DNA of 64,000 nucleotides from assembly GCA_963575745.1 (NCBI GenBank), contig CAUYUJ010000669.1, positions 139,501 through 203,500 of the forward strand, given 5' to 3'. Below are positions 41,465-52,009 of the stretch, in pieces (the first letter of the stretch is position 1; each line of letters opens with the position of its first letter). This stretch comes from Prorocentrum cordatum (taxonomy: Eukaryota > Sar > Dinophyceae > Prorocentrales > Prorocentraceae). The notes below the pieces were generated by a model. It saw only the letters and a list, made by a program, of their open reading frames with translations. It made no database searches and was not told the DNA's origin. Made by a program: the position numbers and the translations under genes.

Positions 41465-42000
41465 TCGGAGCCTGGCAGTAGCCTTGGCCTCGTCGGCCTC
41501 GGGAGGAGCAGGAGTGAGGAAGGAGCAGGAGGAGGAGAGGGAAAATGGGGGACCCCTCCTGTATGGGTCCCCGCATGTCTTCTTTATTTCAATTGTGGGA
41601 GGCGCCCCTCGTTGACGGACAAGCGCCCTGGCAGTAGCCTTGGCCTCGTCGGCCTCGGGAGGAGCAAGAGTGAGGAAGCAGCAGGAGGAGGAGATAGGGG
41701 AACGACGAATGACATAAGCATAACAACTCGGAGGTCCCCGCGGATTTCTCGGAGCGGCGCTGGACCACCCTCCCTGGCGCGCGGAGCGCGCCAGCCGGAG
41801 GCGCCGCCAGGGGGGTCCAGCACGCATCCGAGAAATCCGCGCGGACCTCCGAGTTTTTATGCGTATGCCATTCCTCCATCCCCTAGAGGAGGAGAGGGAA
41901 AAGGGGGGACCCCTCCAGCACGGGACCCCGCACGTCTTCTTGTGCTCCAGTTGTGGAAGAGGCGCCCCCCGTGGACGGACAAAAGCGCCCGGTGGGCGTG
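41465..42000. repeat. ~165-bp direct repeat, second copy interrupted
   Basis: Copy 1 (41465-41636) runs from CTGGCAGTAGCCTTGGCCTC through GAGGAGGAGAGGGAAAATGG to GACGGACAAGCGCCC. Copy 2 starts at 41630, is interrupted after GAGGAGGAGA (41694) by a 192-bp fold-back element, and resumes at 41887. Confidence 0.85.
41695..41886. mobile_element. Fold-back (MITE-like) element with probable 9-bp TSD
   Basis: The 192-bp insert has long terminal inverted repeats: the left end TAGGGGAACGACGAATGACA and the reverse complement of the right end, TAGGGGATGGAGGAATGGCA, continue in parallel through CTCGGAGGTCC and GCGGATTTCTCGGA. The flanks are AGGAGGAGA on both sides (41686-41694 and 41887-41895). The neighbouring repeat copy at 41531 shows the uninterrupted target. 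No coding capacity. Confidence 0.85.
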
Positions 42001-42176
42001 CCTTACGGGCGCGACCCGTTTTTACTGGTCTCGTTTGGCTATGCCTAAACGGTTTTATTCCCCCCTAGGCCGTAGTGCTCTGGCTCCCTCCCCTTCTTTC
42101 CCTTTCCCCTTTTCCGCAGCCGTCTGTGCTTCGAGCTGTGCTTTTGCGGGAGGAGCCCCTGGCCCCTAATCTCATC
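42001..42176 (+). promoter_or_regulatory. Leader of the 42-54 kb coding tract
   Basis: AT-richer sequence (CCGTTTTTACTGGTCTCG ... CTAAACGGTTTT, with a 6-bp CCGTTT/AAACGG stem), then a C/T-rich tract, then ATG 42177. No spliced-leader relic, TATA or terminal repeat is visible. Called only as the leader. Confidence 0.3.
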
Positions 42177-43860
42177 ATGAAGGGGTGGGGAGGTTCCCAC
42201 CCCGCGAGCTTTTTGCTGCTCGCCGCGGCCGCGCTGGGAGCCCTGCCTCCGGGAGGGCGCACGGCTCCCGTGGCTGGAGCGGCCGTTGGGGCTGCCGTTG
42301 GGATGGTGGGGACCGTGGACTTCGTCCCCGCCGACGGCACCGACCCCGCCCCAGAGCAGGTAGAGGAGGATGTCTGCATGGAGCCTGAGGGCGACATCGT
42401 GCCTCCCCTTGCTGGGCACATCCCCGCGGCCTCGCCCGTGGAAGACCTTCCCCCCGCGCCTTCCTCGTCGGAACCCCCGGCTGGAGGAGGGGAGGAGGGG
42501 GGCAATCGGACGGAGGGGGGGGCTTCAGATGATCATTCCTGGAGTATCCAGCGGACCCTCTGCCAGCTGAACGCGCATCTTTCAGCCTGGGCGCCCCGCC
42601 GAGCCCCGGAGGCCTACGGCCGGCGCCGGCATACTCGGGCACCTGGTGAACCCCCTGGAGAGGATCCGCCCCCGGGATGGCCGAACCACTTCCTGGACGG
42701 CCTCTTGCAGGGAGGGGCCTGGTTCGGGCTGATGATGTTCGGGAGCGCCCGCTGGAAGGGGTTCCCCCGCTGGCTCCAGTACCTCCTGGTCTTCTTCTAC
42801 CCCCTCTCCGCCCTGGTGGCCTTGGACCTCCTCATCCTCCTGGCCTATGCCCTGGCCCTACTCTCACGGGGCAAGGGCCCTCTGCACCCGCACCCCTTGA
42901 AGGACTCGAGGCTGGTGTGGGGAGGGCCCGCCTCGGGCGGGGCCACGCCCAACAAGTTCTTCCAGGACTGGATCCGGGCCCGCGGGAGGCACTCCAGCCG
43001 CCGCCCGCGTGGGCTGCTCGCCATCATTGAGGAGGGGATGGTCCGGATGCAGCGGAAGCCGGGCTCCACGCTGCCCGCGACGCGGAAGGGAGGGCAGGTG
43101 TACCTCTACGGTGCCGCGCTGCACTGTGCGGATCCCCCCCTCCGTCAGCGGCTGGAGAACGCTCGGGGGCGCGCCGTCTACCTGGCGCGGGAGTGGGAAG
43201 CGGAGATCCCCCCAGACATTGTGGCGGTCAGCTACCACTACACCGGCGTGGAGGAGGGGCTCGTCCTGAACCTGGAGGAGGCTCTGCCCTATCAAGGCTT
43301 CCTCCTGGGCCTCGCCTGCCTCCTCGGCCGCGCCCTCGGGGGCGCCCACCGACTCCTCTGCTCCATGTCCCGAGCCATCGGGATAGACCTGCTGGGGGCG
43401 TGGTGCTGTCGCGAGAGGAGAACGGCAGCCGGAGCGGGGAGGCCCCGGGATCGCCAGCTCGAGTCGGAGAGCGAGGGGCCCACCATCGGGACGTGTGGTG
43501 GGGGCCGCTTGGGCCGGCGCCAACCCGGAAGCACCCTGGGCACCCTCGGCCTCCGCGCCCCGTGCCCGGAGCCCCCGGACGAAGTGTTCACCCTCCTCCT
43601 GGTCGAGGACGAACCCCAGTCGGACATCGCCGGATGGGGGCGGCTGAGCGGGCGCGTTCTGGCCCCCCTATGCGCCCGGCACAAGCGCATGTACCGGCTT
43701 GCCCGCCAGCACCTCCTCTGCGCCTTCGCGGGCTCCCCCCCGTGCGACGAGATCGGGGCCCTGCAGGTGGATGGGAGGCCCCTCTGCGCCTTCCATGCGG
43801 CGCAGTCCGCCGGCCCCCCCCCAGGGGCGGCCGGGAAAGGGACTGCCGGCCTCCTCGAAC
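42177..43860 (+). CDS. Giant tract, part 1: membrane-anchored N-terminal protein
   Basis: ATG 42177 gives MKGWGGSHPASFLLLAAAALGALP, which looks like a signal peptide. An acidic/Pro-rich linker follows (residues ~50-165), then a hydrophobic pair (WFGLMMFGSA and RWLQYLLVFFYPLSALVALD to ALLSR, ~185-240) consistent with one or two membrane spans. The next ~200 residues are soluble-looking (VYLYGAALHC, VAVSYHYTGVEEGLVLNLEE), then SMSRAIGIDLLGAWCC. Coding continues after ~43860 in another frame. GC at third positions is extreme. No homologous family recognised. It opens the 12-kb tract and may be its targeting or envelope-like part (inference). Confidence 0.5.
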
Positions 43861-44951
43861 CCCCCTCCGGGCCCTCTAACCCCGCTGCCTCCCATCATCC
43901 ACCCGCGCGATGCGGTTGGCCGCCTCTTCCTGGGCCACATTCGCCGCGAGGAGGAAGCCCTTCGGGGGCATGGGAAACAGCCCCCGGCCGAGCACTATCT
44001 TGTCTTCCGGGGGGAGGGGGAGGAGCCGCCAGCAGGCCCCCCCCCGGGTGAGGCAGTGGTCCACCTCGCCGCCCTCGGCCTTCGCTACTCCGCCCCGATC
44101 GGTCAGATCCGTCACCCGGGGCCGGCCCCCCCCCCCGGAAGGGATCCCTGCCTGGTTCGTCGAAGTGACTAAACCAGAATGGAGCGCTCGAGGAAGGGAA
44201 GACCCCCTCCGGAGGGGCAGGCGGGGTTCAGGAGGTGGTCTTGCTGCTGAACTCCCGGGAGCTGGACCGATGGCGCCATCGGAGCGCCCGGCGCATGGAC
44301 GAGGAGCCCGGCCAAGCCTCGGGCGGGGAAGAGTACCCCCCACGGGGGAGGGACACCCGCCGGGGAAGCTCACCGCGCCCTCCGGCTCGTGAGGGAGGGA
44401 CCCCCTCCACAGGCGCCTCCCGCGACCCGTCGGGGGAGCCCTCGGCGGTGGTCTGGCTCCTCGAGGCCCTCCTCTCCGCCATCCAGGACGGCGTTGGAGT
44501 GGAGGCCGCACTTGAGGCGGCCCAGGATTACTACGGCGAGGACCCGGACACCTGCCTGGCGTTGGTCACTCCGTGTGCGGAGGAGTTGGCGGCGACCGCC
44601 CTCCGCAACCCCGCCTCACTGGAGCGGGAGGAGCAGGCCGCCCTCGACAAGCTCTTGCGGTACGTCCGCGAGAAGCGCCTGCTCCAGAAGGGGCAGGAGG
44701 GGCCTACCCCAGCAGGGAGACCCCCCCCGCCCTCACCGGCACAGGCCCTCCAACCTCCGGGCGTCATGGAGGGGATCTTCACCGGCCTCCCCGAGGGGGG
44801 ATACCGCGACACGCGCCCCGCGCTGTCCGGTGGCTCGAACCCCCCCCCCGCCCGCTGCGCAGTGGGATGCCATTCGCGGGATCGCCCCACCGAGGGGCGC
44901 CACAGGACGCGCCGGGGCAGGGGGGGAAGGGCAGGCGGGGATGCTCACTGA
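43860..44951 (+). CDS. Giant tract, part 2: linker regions
   Basis: Coding passes from IIHPRDAVGRLFLGHIRREE ... GEAVVHLAALGLRYSAPIGQ (to ~44140) to IPAWFVEVTKPEWSARGRED (~44145-44200), then after a C run to GGVQEVVLLLNSRELDRWRH. It continues with a helical part PSAVVWLLEALLSAIQDGVG and YYGEDPDTCLALVTPCAEEL. Each change coincides with a C- or G-rich run and no convincing stop separates them, so it reads as one protein with indels. No domain recognised. Confidence 0.45.
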
Positions 44952-44975
44952 CCCGAACACCCGCCTCTTGGCTCA

Positions 44976-46470
44976 GCACCTCAATTCAACCTCTCCCAGC
45001 GCATGGAGGCCGACGACTCCAAGAATGTGGAGGGCTCCCTGGGCTACCTCAAGAAGACGGAGTGCCGGCTGGCGGTCTACACCGCCCGGGGGTTCAACGC
45101 CTTCTACGTCGCCCTTTGCCCGGGCCTCGTCGGAAGGGAGCTGTGCGACGCAGCCCGGAGGGGAGGAGACGGACGCTGGATGATCATGCACGAGGGAGGC
45201 TGCCCCATCCTGGTCGTGAACCGGATTGCCTACGCCATCGCGGGGGGCTTCTGGGGGGGCCGCGACCTGGAACGGATGGCCAAGTGGTCCCTGGGAGCAT
45301 CGGACTTCCCGCGGACCACTCGGGACGAGTTCGAACGGTTCATCCCGCACTCGGACCCCGCCCACATGGAGAAGCGTCCCGCCTGGACCAAGATCCTCGC
45401 CGTCTGGACCGACCAGGCCCACCGGAGCATCACCACCTTCTGCCTGTTCTACGGCCAAGACCACGAGAGGGAGAGGCGGGGCGCCTTGAGGAGGCTGGTG
45501 CAGCTCAACCTCGATGACCCCAACCAGTGGACGGAGGGGGACCTCTTCGCGATCTGGGAGGAGCTCCACTGGGACTGGTGGGACGGCATCCGACTGATCG
45601 CCCAGCGGGCACTCCGCGACCTCAGGAACCAGAACCCCACCGAGGAGGAGTTCAGGCCCCACCTCCTGGAGGGGCCGGGAGGCCAGCCGCGATTCCAGAT
45701 GCCCCTCTCCTTCCAGCTGGACCACCCCAACGGGTTCTTTCGGGCCCGGGTGGTGTCCCGTAAGTTTTGGGAGCAACGGTCCGCCCTGTCTGCCCTCTCG
45801 CGGACGAGCAGAGCGAAGGTGCCACCCCCGCCCCCGGCGGGGCGCGCCGGCCAGGACGACAGCCCGCAGTGCCCCATCGGCACGGCCCTGGGGGCGGAGG
45901 AGCATAAGGCGGCCCTGGCGGGTATCCCCAAGAACCCGCAGGGCAAGAGGATTTGCATCCCCTTCAACTGCCACAGCACGCGCTGGCGGGGGAGCGGCTG
46001 CCGGGACGCCCACCAGAAGATCAACGATCTGAAGGGCCTCCCCATGGAGACCAGGTTGCTCTTCTTCCGATTCGGAGGGTTCCACGAGCTCCCCCTCGTG
46101 ACGCCCGCGGCGGTGGATGCCCGCATGGCTGCGCTCCGGAAGGGACCGAAGCCCCGCCCGAGGACCCGCGGCGGGCAGAACGCCAACCGGGGCACGGAGG
46201 CACCCCCGGGGGACCCCCCCACCACGGGGAGGGGGGAGCCCGAGCAGCGCGCCACACAGGCGCCCGCCCCGGGGGCGCTGGCGTGCATCACCTGCCCGCG
46301 CCGCACGGCTTGGGGCACGCTCGACTTCGGCCAGTACCTCCACCCCACGGGGCCCCACGCCGATCGCATGCGGGAGAAGCTGGGGCTGCGGGAAGGCGAA
46401 CCGGAGGGAGGGCAGTGCATGCTCCTGAGCACCGCCGCCTCCTCGCTGTGGCGGCAGCACGGCACCCCCC
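44976..46470 (+). CDS. Giant tract, part 3: gag-like region with CCCH-type finger
   Basis: Starts about FNLSQRMEADDSKNVEGSLG. Mixed alpha/beta sequence (MIMHEGGCPILVVNRIAYAI, WDGIRLIAQRALRDLRNQ) is followed by KRICIPFNCHSTRWRGSGCR-DAH (45946-46014), a Cys-x5-Cys/Cys...His arrangement of CCCH type, and a basic Arg/Pro linker. CITCPRRTAWGTLDFGQYLH follows. A capsid-like region followed by a CCCH finger recalls nucleocapsids of some retroelements. The frame breaks in a C run near 46466 and continues in another frame. Confidence 0.5.
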
Positions 46471-47270
46471 CCTCATCAGGAGGAAGTGCACGCCCTGGCC
46501 ACCCGCTACCGGGCGGAGCTGCTGGAGGCGGCCGGCGATGCGCCGCCGGCCTCCAGTTCGCCCCTGGGCGACGCACTCCGGGCGGGAGCCGCCGTCCCGC
46601 ACTCGGGAAGAGACTACCGAGAGTTTCCTTTACTGGGAGGCCCCGCCCTCACCAGTGTCGACCTCCGCGTGTGCACGCTCCAGGACTCCTACCTCCGCGA
46701 TACGCGGATTCCCAGCCGCGCGAGCGGCGACCCCCCCGACGCCTGGCTGTTCCTCAACCAGGGGCACGCCCTCGCACTGGGGCCCACGCCGGAGGCCTTC
46801 ACCTGGATCCGCTACCGGGACGTGTGGCCCCGCCCGCGCCAAGCGGAGGCGCCCCCGGCCCCAGATGCCGTCGGCGAAATTCCCCACCCACCCAAACCCG
46901 CAGGGGGGGGTAAAGGGCCTTCGGACCCTCAACTCCAGAGGGAGGAAGGCGGCATCGGTGGGGCATCGCCCGGAGCCGCCACGGACGCCCCAAGCGGCGA
47001 GACCTGGGGGAAGGGACCAGACCCTCCACCGCGGAGGGAGACCGAGGGGGGGGGGGCCCGGCGCACCTGGACGCGCTCAACCGAGCCACACAGGCGCTGG
47101 AGGAGGCACGGGGCCAGGACATGCTGGACCTCTTGGGGAAGGACGAGAAGCACGGCGCCCGGATCCGCACCCAACGGTGCCGCTACGCCCGGAGCGTCGG
47201 GGCGGGGTGGGAGGAGGCGGAGTGGGAGAACAGGCGGAAGTACCCCCAGCGGTTGGTCGACACGTTCCTG
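46470..47270 (+). CDS. Giant tract, part 4
   Basis: EEVHALATRYRAELLEAAGD, then a beta-rich segment (SVDLRVCTLQDSYLRDTRIP, DAWLFLNQGHALALGPTPE, AFTWIRYRDVW) and a Pro/Gly linker. It merges near 47100 into the next frame (MLDLLGKDEKHGARIRTQRC). Unrecognised fold. Confidence 0.4.
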
Positions 47271-48900
47271 AGTGAGATGAAGAAGGGCACGGTCTACCCT
47301 CCGCCGGACTCCACCTTCGAGAATGGAGGGAGAACGACCAAAGGGGCCCCCATTTTCGGAGAGAGGCCGAAGGGAGAGAAGGGGGGGGCCAAGTGTGAGG
47401 AGGAAGAAGAGAGGTCCCCACAGGGCGGAACGTCGGAGGGCGAGCGCGGAAAGGCCGCCAGCGGCCGGAGCAGGCAGGCCGGGGATGGGAAACCAGCCGC
47501 CGAGAGCCTTGCCCCGCGCCCCCCCACGGGGCGCCAGAGAGGCAGGGGAAGTGAGGACACCGCCGGGGTTCGCAGAGGGGAATGCGCGAGCGGCGGGAGG
47601 GGAGGGAGCAGGGCCCCCCGGGACAGCCGCCCGAGCCGGAGGGGCGCTGGGGCCTCCGAGCCCCCACGGCGGATCGAGGGGCCCCGCCGTCGCTCGCCCG
47701 CCAGCCCCCGCCGCGACCCGGGCCGAGGAGCGCACGCCTCACGGGGCCCTCGACCGGACGAGCACACGCGCCCCCGGAGCGCGGGGCGGCGGGCATGCCC
47801 AGAGGGACCAGACCGGAGGGGAAGGGTGGAGAGTCGAGCCCCTCGTGAACGCTCCCCGCGCCGACGAGGAGGGTCGGGGAGCAAAGCTGGATCCCGCCCG
47901 CCGCCGGCACCGGACCGCGCGGGCGTGCGGCGCGTGTCCACCCCCAGGGGCTCCGTCCGGCAGGAAGTCTCGCTGGGCCCCCGCAAGAAGAGCCCCAGCC
48001 CCCCGAGGAAGCGGACCGGGGGGGAGGAGCCTGGGCTCCGCACGCGGGATTCGCCACCCCCTAGGTCCCGCAGCCCAAGAAGGGCCGAGCCTCCCACGGC
48101 AGAGCCGCGTGAGCCCCACCCTCCTGCCCAGCCGGGTGGCCTCTGGCTATGCCTCGGCTGCAGGAAGGAGGTGGGGGACCGTCGGAGTCGCTGCGAGAAC
48201 TGCTCCGCGCACTTCCTGACCATGGTGGGGGCGTGGTGGTGCCCGAAGTGCCAGAGCGGCCCCAACCACCTGGGGAGGAGGGGCAGCTGCGGTAGCTGCG
48301 GCGAGCCCTGCCACAAGAGGGAGTGGCTCCTGGCCGAGGTGGAGCGGACACGGCGGATCGAGAGGGGAGCGGAGGCGTGGGCCAGGTACACCGAGCGGAA
48401 CCCCGAGGGGGACCGCGAGACCGAACCCCAGACGACCCTCACCCTGCAGGACTTCGTCCTGGGTCTCCGACGCGAGACTCCACCCCCACAGGACCGTCCC
48501 ACCGGGCCCGGCACACCCCCGAAAGGAGGAAAGGGGCGTGGGCGGGGGAACGAGCCACGGGGCGGCCGAGGGAAGTCCCGAGGGAAGTCTCGCTTGGGGA
48601 AGGGGAGTGGGTCCACGTCGCGCAAGCGCTGGAAGTACTACGACAACACCCAGCCCCCCCCAGGGGTGTGCCGGCACTATTGGAAGAGCCGCCCCTGCAA
48701 GACGCCGGGCTGCAAGTACCGCCGCCACCACCCGAGGGCCCCCCCCGCGCCGGCCCGACCGGAAGACCGCCCGCCCAAGGACGGCTCCCCAGAGCGGGGG
48801 AGGAGCGGAAGCCTGGGACGACCCTGGCCCCGGGAGCGGAGCCGGGGCGCCTCCTCGGAAAGCCGGGGGAGGGGCCAAGCAGGGCCCCCCCTCTGCGGCT
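47121..48900 (+). CDS. Giant tract, part 5: Arg/Ser-rich domain, zinc ribbons and CCCH finger
   Basis: After a charged N-terminal helix comes a long low-complexity Arg/Ser/Pro/Gly domain (residues ~60-330) of the RS type seen in RNA-binding proteins. LWLCLGCRKEVG ... CENCSAHF (from ~48140) and WWCPKCQSGPNHL ... CGSCGEPCHKREW form two four-Cys ribbons. After a Gly/Arg/Lys-rich stretch, GVCRHYWKSRPCKTPGCKYR-RHH (~48664-48735) is a CCCH-type finger. RNA binding is the likely property. Coding shifts frame near 48900-48950. Confidence 0.5.
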
Positions 48901-49690
48901 CGGGGCCCACCCGGTGCGGGAGGGGAGGCGAAGCCGGGCGTGGAGGACCCCCCGAGGGTCATCGAGGAGCGGAGCGTCGGAGGCAGCCAGCGCAAGCGGA
49001 TCGCCGTCATCCGGCACCACGTGGAGGCGGCAGGCGGCCAGGTGGGAGGGACCGCGCCCAAACCCCGCGTGCGGCGCGGCATGGGAGTCATGGAGGTGCC
49101 CTGTGTCCACGCGCGGGTGGCCCCCCACACTCTATTCGTCGGGGCCAACGGGACCTCCCGCTACATCTGCTGCCACCTCTGCAGGATGGGGGCAGGCGCG
49201 CACCTGGTGGTAGCCAAGAAGCAGGCGGAGGAGATTTGGAGGTTCCTGGTGATGCGCCTGATCTTCACCACGGAGGGGCGCAGGGCGCGGGCCAAGTTTC
49301 CAGATCCGTGGAAGACGGGACTTACGGAGGCCCCCTTGCCCCCGCCCCCAGACAGTCGCCTCGTCGCCGACCCCCGCGACCCGAGGCGGCCAGTCCAGAC
49401 GAGGGAGTGTGCGGGAGCCGGCGCACTCACGTAGCGGGTATCCGCCTTCCTCGGAGGACTCTGGCCCGCGGGCCCCCAGGAGGAGGACGAACCCCCGCGG
49501 GGCCGCCGGGCGGTCGCCCACCGCGACCACGCCACCCTGCGCGTCCCCGAAGGCGTTCCCGGCCACCTAGACTGGGGCGACAAGACCTTCCTCGCCCTCC
49601 TCCGGGAGTACCCCGAGCGGCGTCGCCAGCTCCGCCGCCGCCAGCAGTGGAACCCCGCCTCCATGCGCTGCACAAGTTTCGGGATTGGCT
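48900..49690 (+). CDS. Giant tract, part 6: CxxC region, frame-shifted
   Basis: One frame reads EERSVGGSQRKRIAVIRHHV, VPCVHARVAPHTLFVGANGT and SRYICCHLCRMGAGAHLVVA to a TAG near 49434. Shortly after, another frame reads VAHRDHATLRVPEGVPGHLD and WGDKTFLALLREYPERRRQL. Codon use is the same throughout. CxxC in the first half suggests another zinc site. At least two indels or one stop must be bypassed to keep continuity. Confidence 0.4.
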
Positions 49691-50640
49691 GCGGGAGGAG
49701 TCTGCCTCGGGGAACCCTTTTGGAGGGGAGCCAGTCCCTCTGACCCCGGGGGGGGAGGAGACGGAGGACGACCCGGCGGACTTCATCCCGGTCGGGCAGG
49801 AGGCCTCAGGATGGACGGTGGAGGGAGCCTCCGAGGCACTCCTCGCGCCCCGCCTGGAGCCGGACACCAACCCGCAGCTCTTGGTCGCGGTCGACACCGC
49901 CAACGGAGGCATGACGTTCCATGGGTCCGACTTCCGGGTCAAGTACCTGCGGGTCGCCCGCACCCTCGGACTCGACCTCCGGGTGGACGAGGAGCCCCAC
50001 CTGTTCCCGGGACTCGGGCAGGGCAGCGTCCAAGCGCGCCGGGTCTGGAACTTCCGCCTGGCGGCGAACGGGAGGGAGTGCACCATCCGTTCGGCGGAGC
50101 TGCTCGGTGCCGACCTCCGGGACATGGACCTGACCCTGGGGGTCCCAGACCAGCAGTACCTCGGGATGGACATTCTCCACTCGCAGGGGGTTATCGACCT
50201 CTGGGAGCTTGGCGCCCGGGGGCTGCCGATCGTCCAAAACGCGGCAGGCCACGTCTGCTACACGGCGACCCTGCCTGCCCCCTCAGGGGGCCTGCCTGCT
50301 CGCCCCGGACAGTGGAAGGCCTGGCGGGACCCGACCACGGAGAGCCTGACCCTCTACCCCTTCCCCGAGGGCGGAGCCCCCTCGGGAAGGGGGGGCGCCC
50401 CCGCAGGCGCGACCGAGGTGGCGGGGGCCCCTCCCGCGCGCGCTATGAGCCCCCTGCATCAGGAGGCCGTGGCGCAGATGCATAGGGACCGGGTGGCTAT
50501 GGGCCGACCGGAGGAGGCCGCCCTCATGCTCAGGCTGATCCTTCAGGATGAGGGACCGCCCCCTGATGCGGACGCGGAGGACGTGGTCGGCGACCCCCGG
50601 ACCCACTTCGTGGGGGGCCGACCCTGGTCGTCCGGGGGGT
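49640..50640 (+). CDS. Giant tract, part 7: retropepsin-like domain
   Basis: LHALHKFRDWLREESASGNP leads to LLVAVDTANGGMTFHGSDF (Asp-Thr-Ala, ~49889-49900) and about 85 residues later QQYLGMDILHSQGVIDLWEL (~50155-50205). This recalls retroviral-type aspartic proteases: Asp-Thr/Ser-Gly near the N-terminus and 'hh-Leu-Gly-x-Asp-hh' near the C-terminus. The Gly after Asp-Thr is Ala here, which some active family members tolerate. It would cut the polyprotein (inference). Followed by a Pro/Gly linker. Confidence 0.45.
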
Positions 50641-51478
50641 GGAGAGGTCCCAAGCCAGGACGACGGAGGGGTGGGCGATCCTCAACTTCCAGAGGGGCGG
50701 GGAGTGGCACTCCAAGTTCTGGCACGACTTCGTGCGGAGGTGCGGGTGCAGCGACTTCGACCCCGACCGGGCCCCGGGCGTTGCCCGCGCCTTCCTGTCC
50801 CAGGTGGAGGATTACAGGTCCCTGGCGGACCAGCTGGACAACGAGGAGTGGGAGGATCTCCACACCCAGGTGCGGGACCACATCGCGGACTACCCCCCCG
50901 ACCCCAGGTCGAAGCAGTACCTGTACCGGCAGCCCGCGGAGGTGGCCCGGAGGGTCCTGCGCGACTGGCACCCCTCCGACCCCGGGATGACCCGGCACGA
51001 CAACTTCGCCAAGTACTACACGGGCCTAATCAACCAGAAGCGGGAGGAGGTGGTGGAGGAGATCCACCAGGCGGCCTATAGTGATTACTTGGCGCGTGTC
51101 GCTCCCCCCCGGAGGGGGCCCACCGCGTGGGGGCCCCCCCAGACCTACGGGGGAGGGACCGCGGACCCCGGGCGGAGCGGGGAGGGCCAGGCCCAAGAGC
51201 CCCCCCCCGAACGCCCCCGACCCTCGGGGGGAGCCCCTTCCGGGGCGAGGTCCAGCACGGACGGCCCCCCTCAAGAGGGAGGAGGCCCGGCACGGGCGCG
51301 CCTGACCGAGGAGCCAGCGGAAGGCTGGGGAGCGGCCCTAGGGGATGGCCGCCCAGGACGCCCCGCCCCCCCGCCCAAAGGCGGGAGCCCGAAGCCGAGG
51401 CCTCCGGAGAGACCCGCAGCAGGAGGGGGCTGGGCCCGAGAGCCCGCCACATCGACCTGCTGCCAGGCGCGCGGGTGA
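50639..51478 (+). CDS. Giant tract, part 8: helical domain
   Basis: GWAILNFQRGGEWHSKFWHD, VRRCGCSDFDPDRAPGVARA, DQLDNEEWEDLHTQVRDHIA and FAKYYTGLINQKREEVVEEI form a helix-rich region of ~150 residues, followed by a Pro/Gly/Arg linker. It is frame-shifted by one base from part 7 near 50640 (a G-rich run). No family recognised. Confidence 0.4.
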   Translation: MERSQARTTEGWAILNFQRGGEWHSKFWHDFVRRCGCSDFDPDRAPGVARAFLSQVEDYRSLADQLDNEEWEDLHTQVRDHIADYPPDPRSKQYLYRQPAEVARRVLRDWHPSDPGMTRHDNFAKYYTGLINQKREEVVEEIHQAAYSDYLARVAPPRRGPTAWGPPQTYGGGTADPGRSGEGQAQEPPPERPRPSGGAPSGARSSTDGPPQEGGGPARARLTEEPAEGWGAALGDGRPGRPAPPPKGGSPKPRPPERPAAGGGWAREPATSTCCQARG

Positions 51479-51700
51479 TCTACCACAGCTCGACCTACGA
51501 CACCTACGTAAACGAGGTCGTGCAGGGAGCGCGGAACGACAGCCCCGACTACTACGACCTGGACGTCAAGCCCAACGCCCACATCGCGCGGATCTACCTC
51601 CCCCCGCCGCCGCCGCGCGGAGAGGGGCCCCTGGAAGCGGATGCGCGCACGACGGTGCCAGACTGCAGCGTGCGCTACAGGCCCCCCCCCACCATCCCAG
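51440..51700 (+). CDS. Giant tract, part 9: SH3/Tudor-like motif
   Basis: LLPGARVIYHSSTYDTYVNE then DSPDYYDLDVKPNAHIARIY. The pattern 'G..V.Y.S.T...(I/V)..V.......(Y/V)(D/Q)LD(V/C)K..A....I' is one I associate with a small beta-barrel module widespread in dinoflagellate proteins (from memory, unchecked). Flanked by Pro-rich linkers and followed by low complexity to ~52010. Confidence 0.35.
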
Positions 51701-52009
51701 GCCCCCGGCGGGGGAGGAAAGGGGGAGGGAGGTCCGGCAACAGGTGCTCCGGGGAGAGGGGCACCCAGCGGGCCCGGGGGTGTCCCCCCACCGGCGGGAC
51801 CCCCACCCCCAAAGGAGGGGGGGGGGGCACGGGGCGACAGCAGGGGGTGGCGCGCCAGCCCAGGGCGCGGGGGGCTCAGCTGCGCCGCACAAGGCCGCCC
51901 CAGCGTTCCCGGCAGCCGGGGCGCCCGCGCCGGGCAGCGGAGGGGGGGGCACGGCGCCCGCAGCGGGCGCCGGGGCCCAAGGCGCCCCCCCGCCCCCGGC
52001 GGAGCCCCC

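Noticed and set aside
44973-46460. 495-codon minus-strand frame opposite the gag-like region
   Set aside because: High GC3 on the plus strand leaves the minus strand open; the motifs (CCCH, hydrophobic cores) are on the plus strand.
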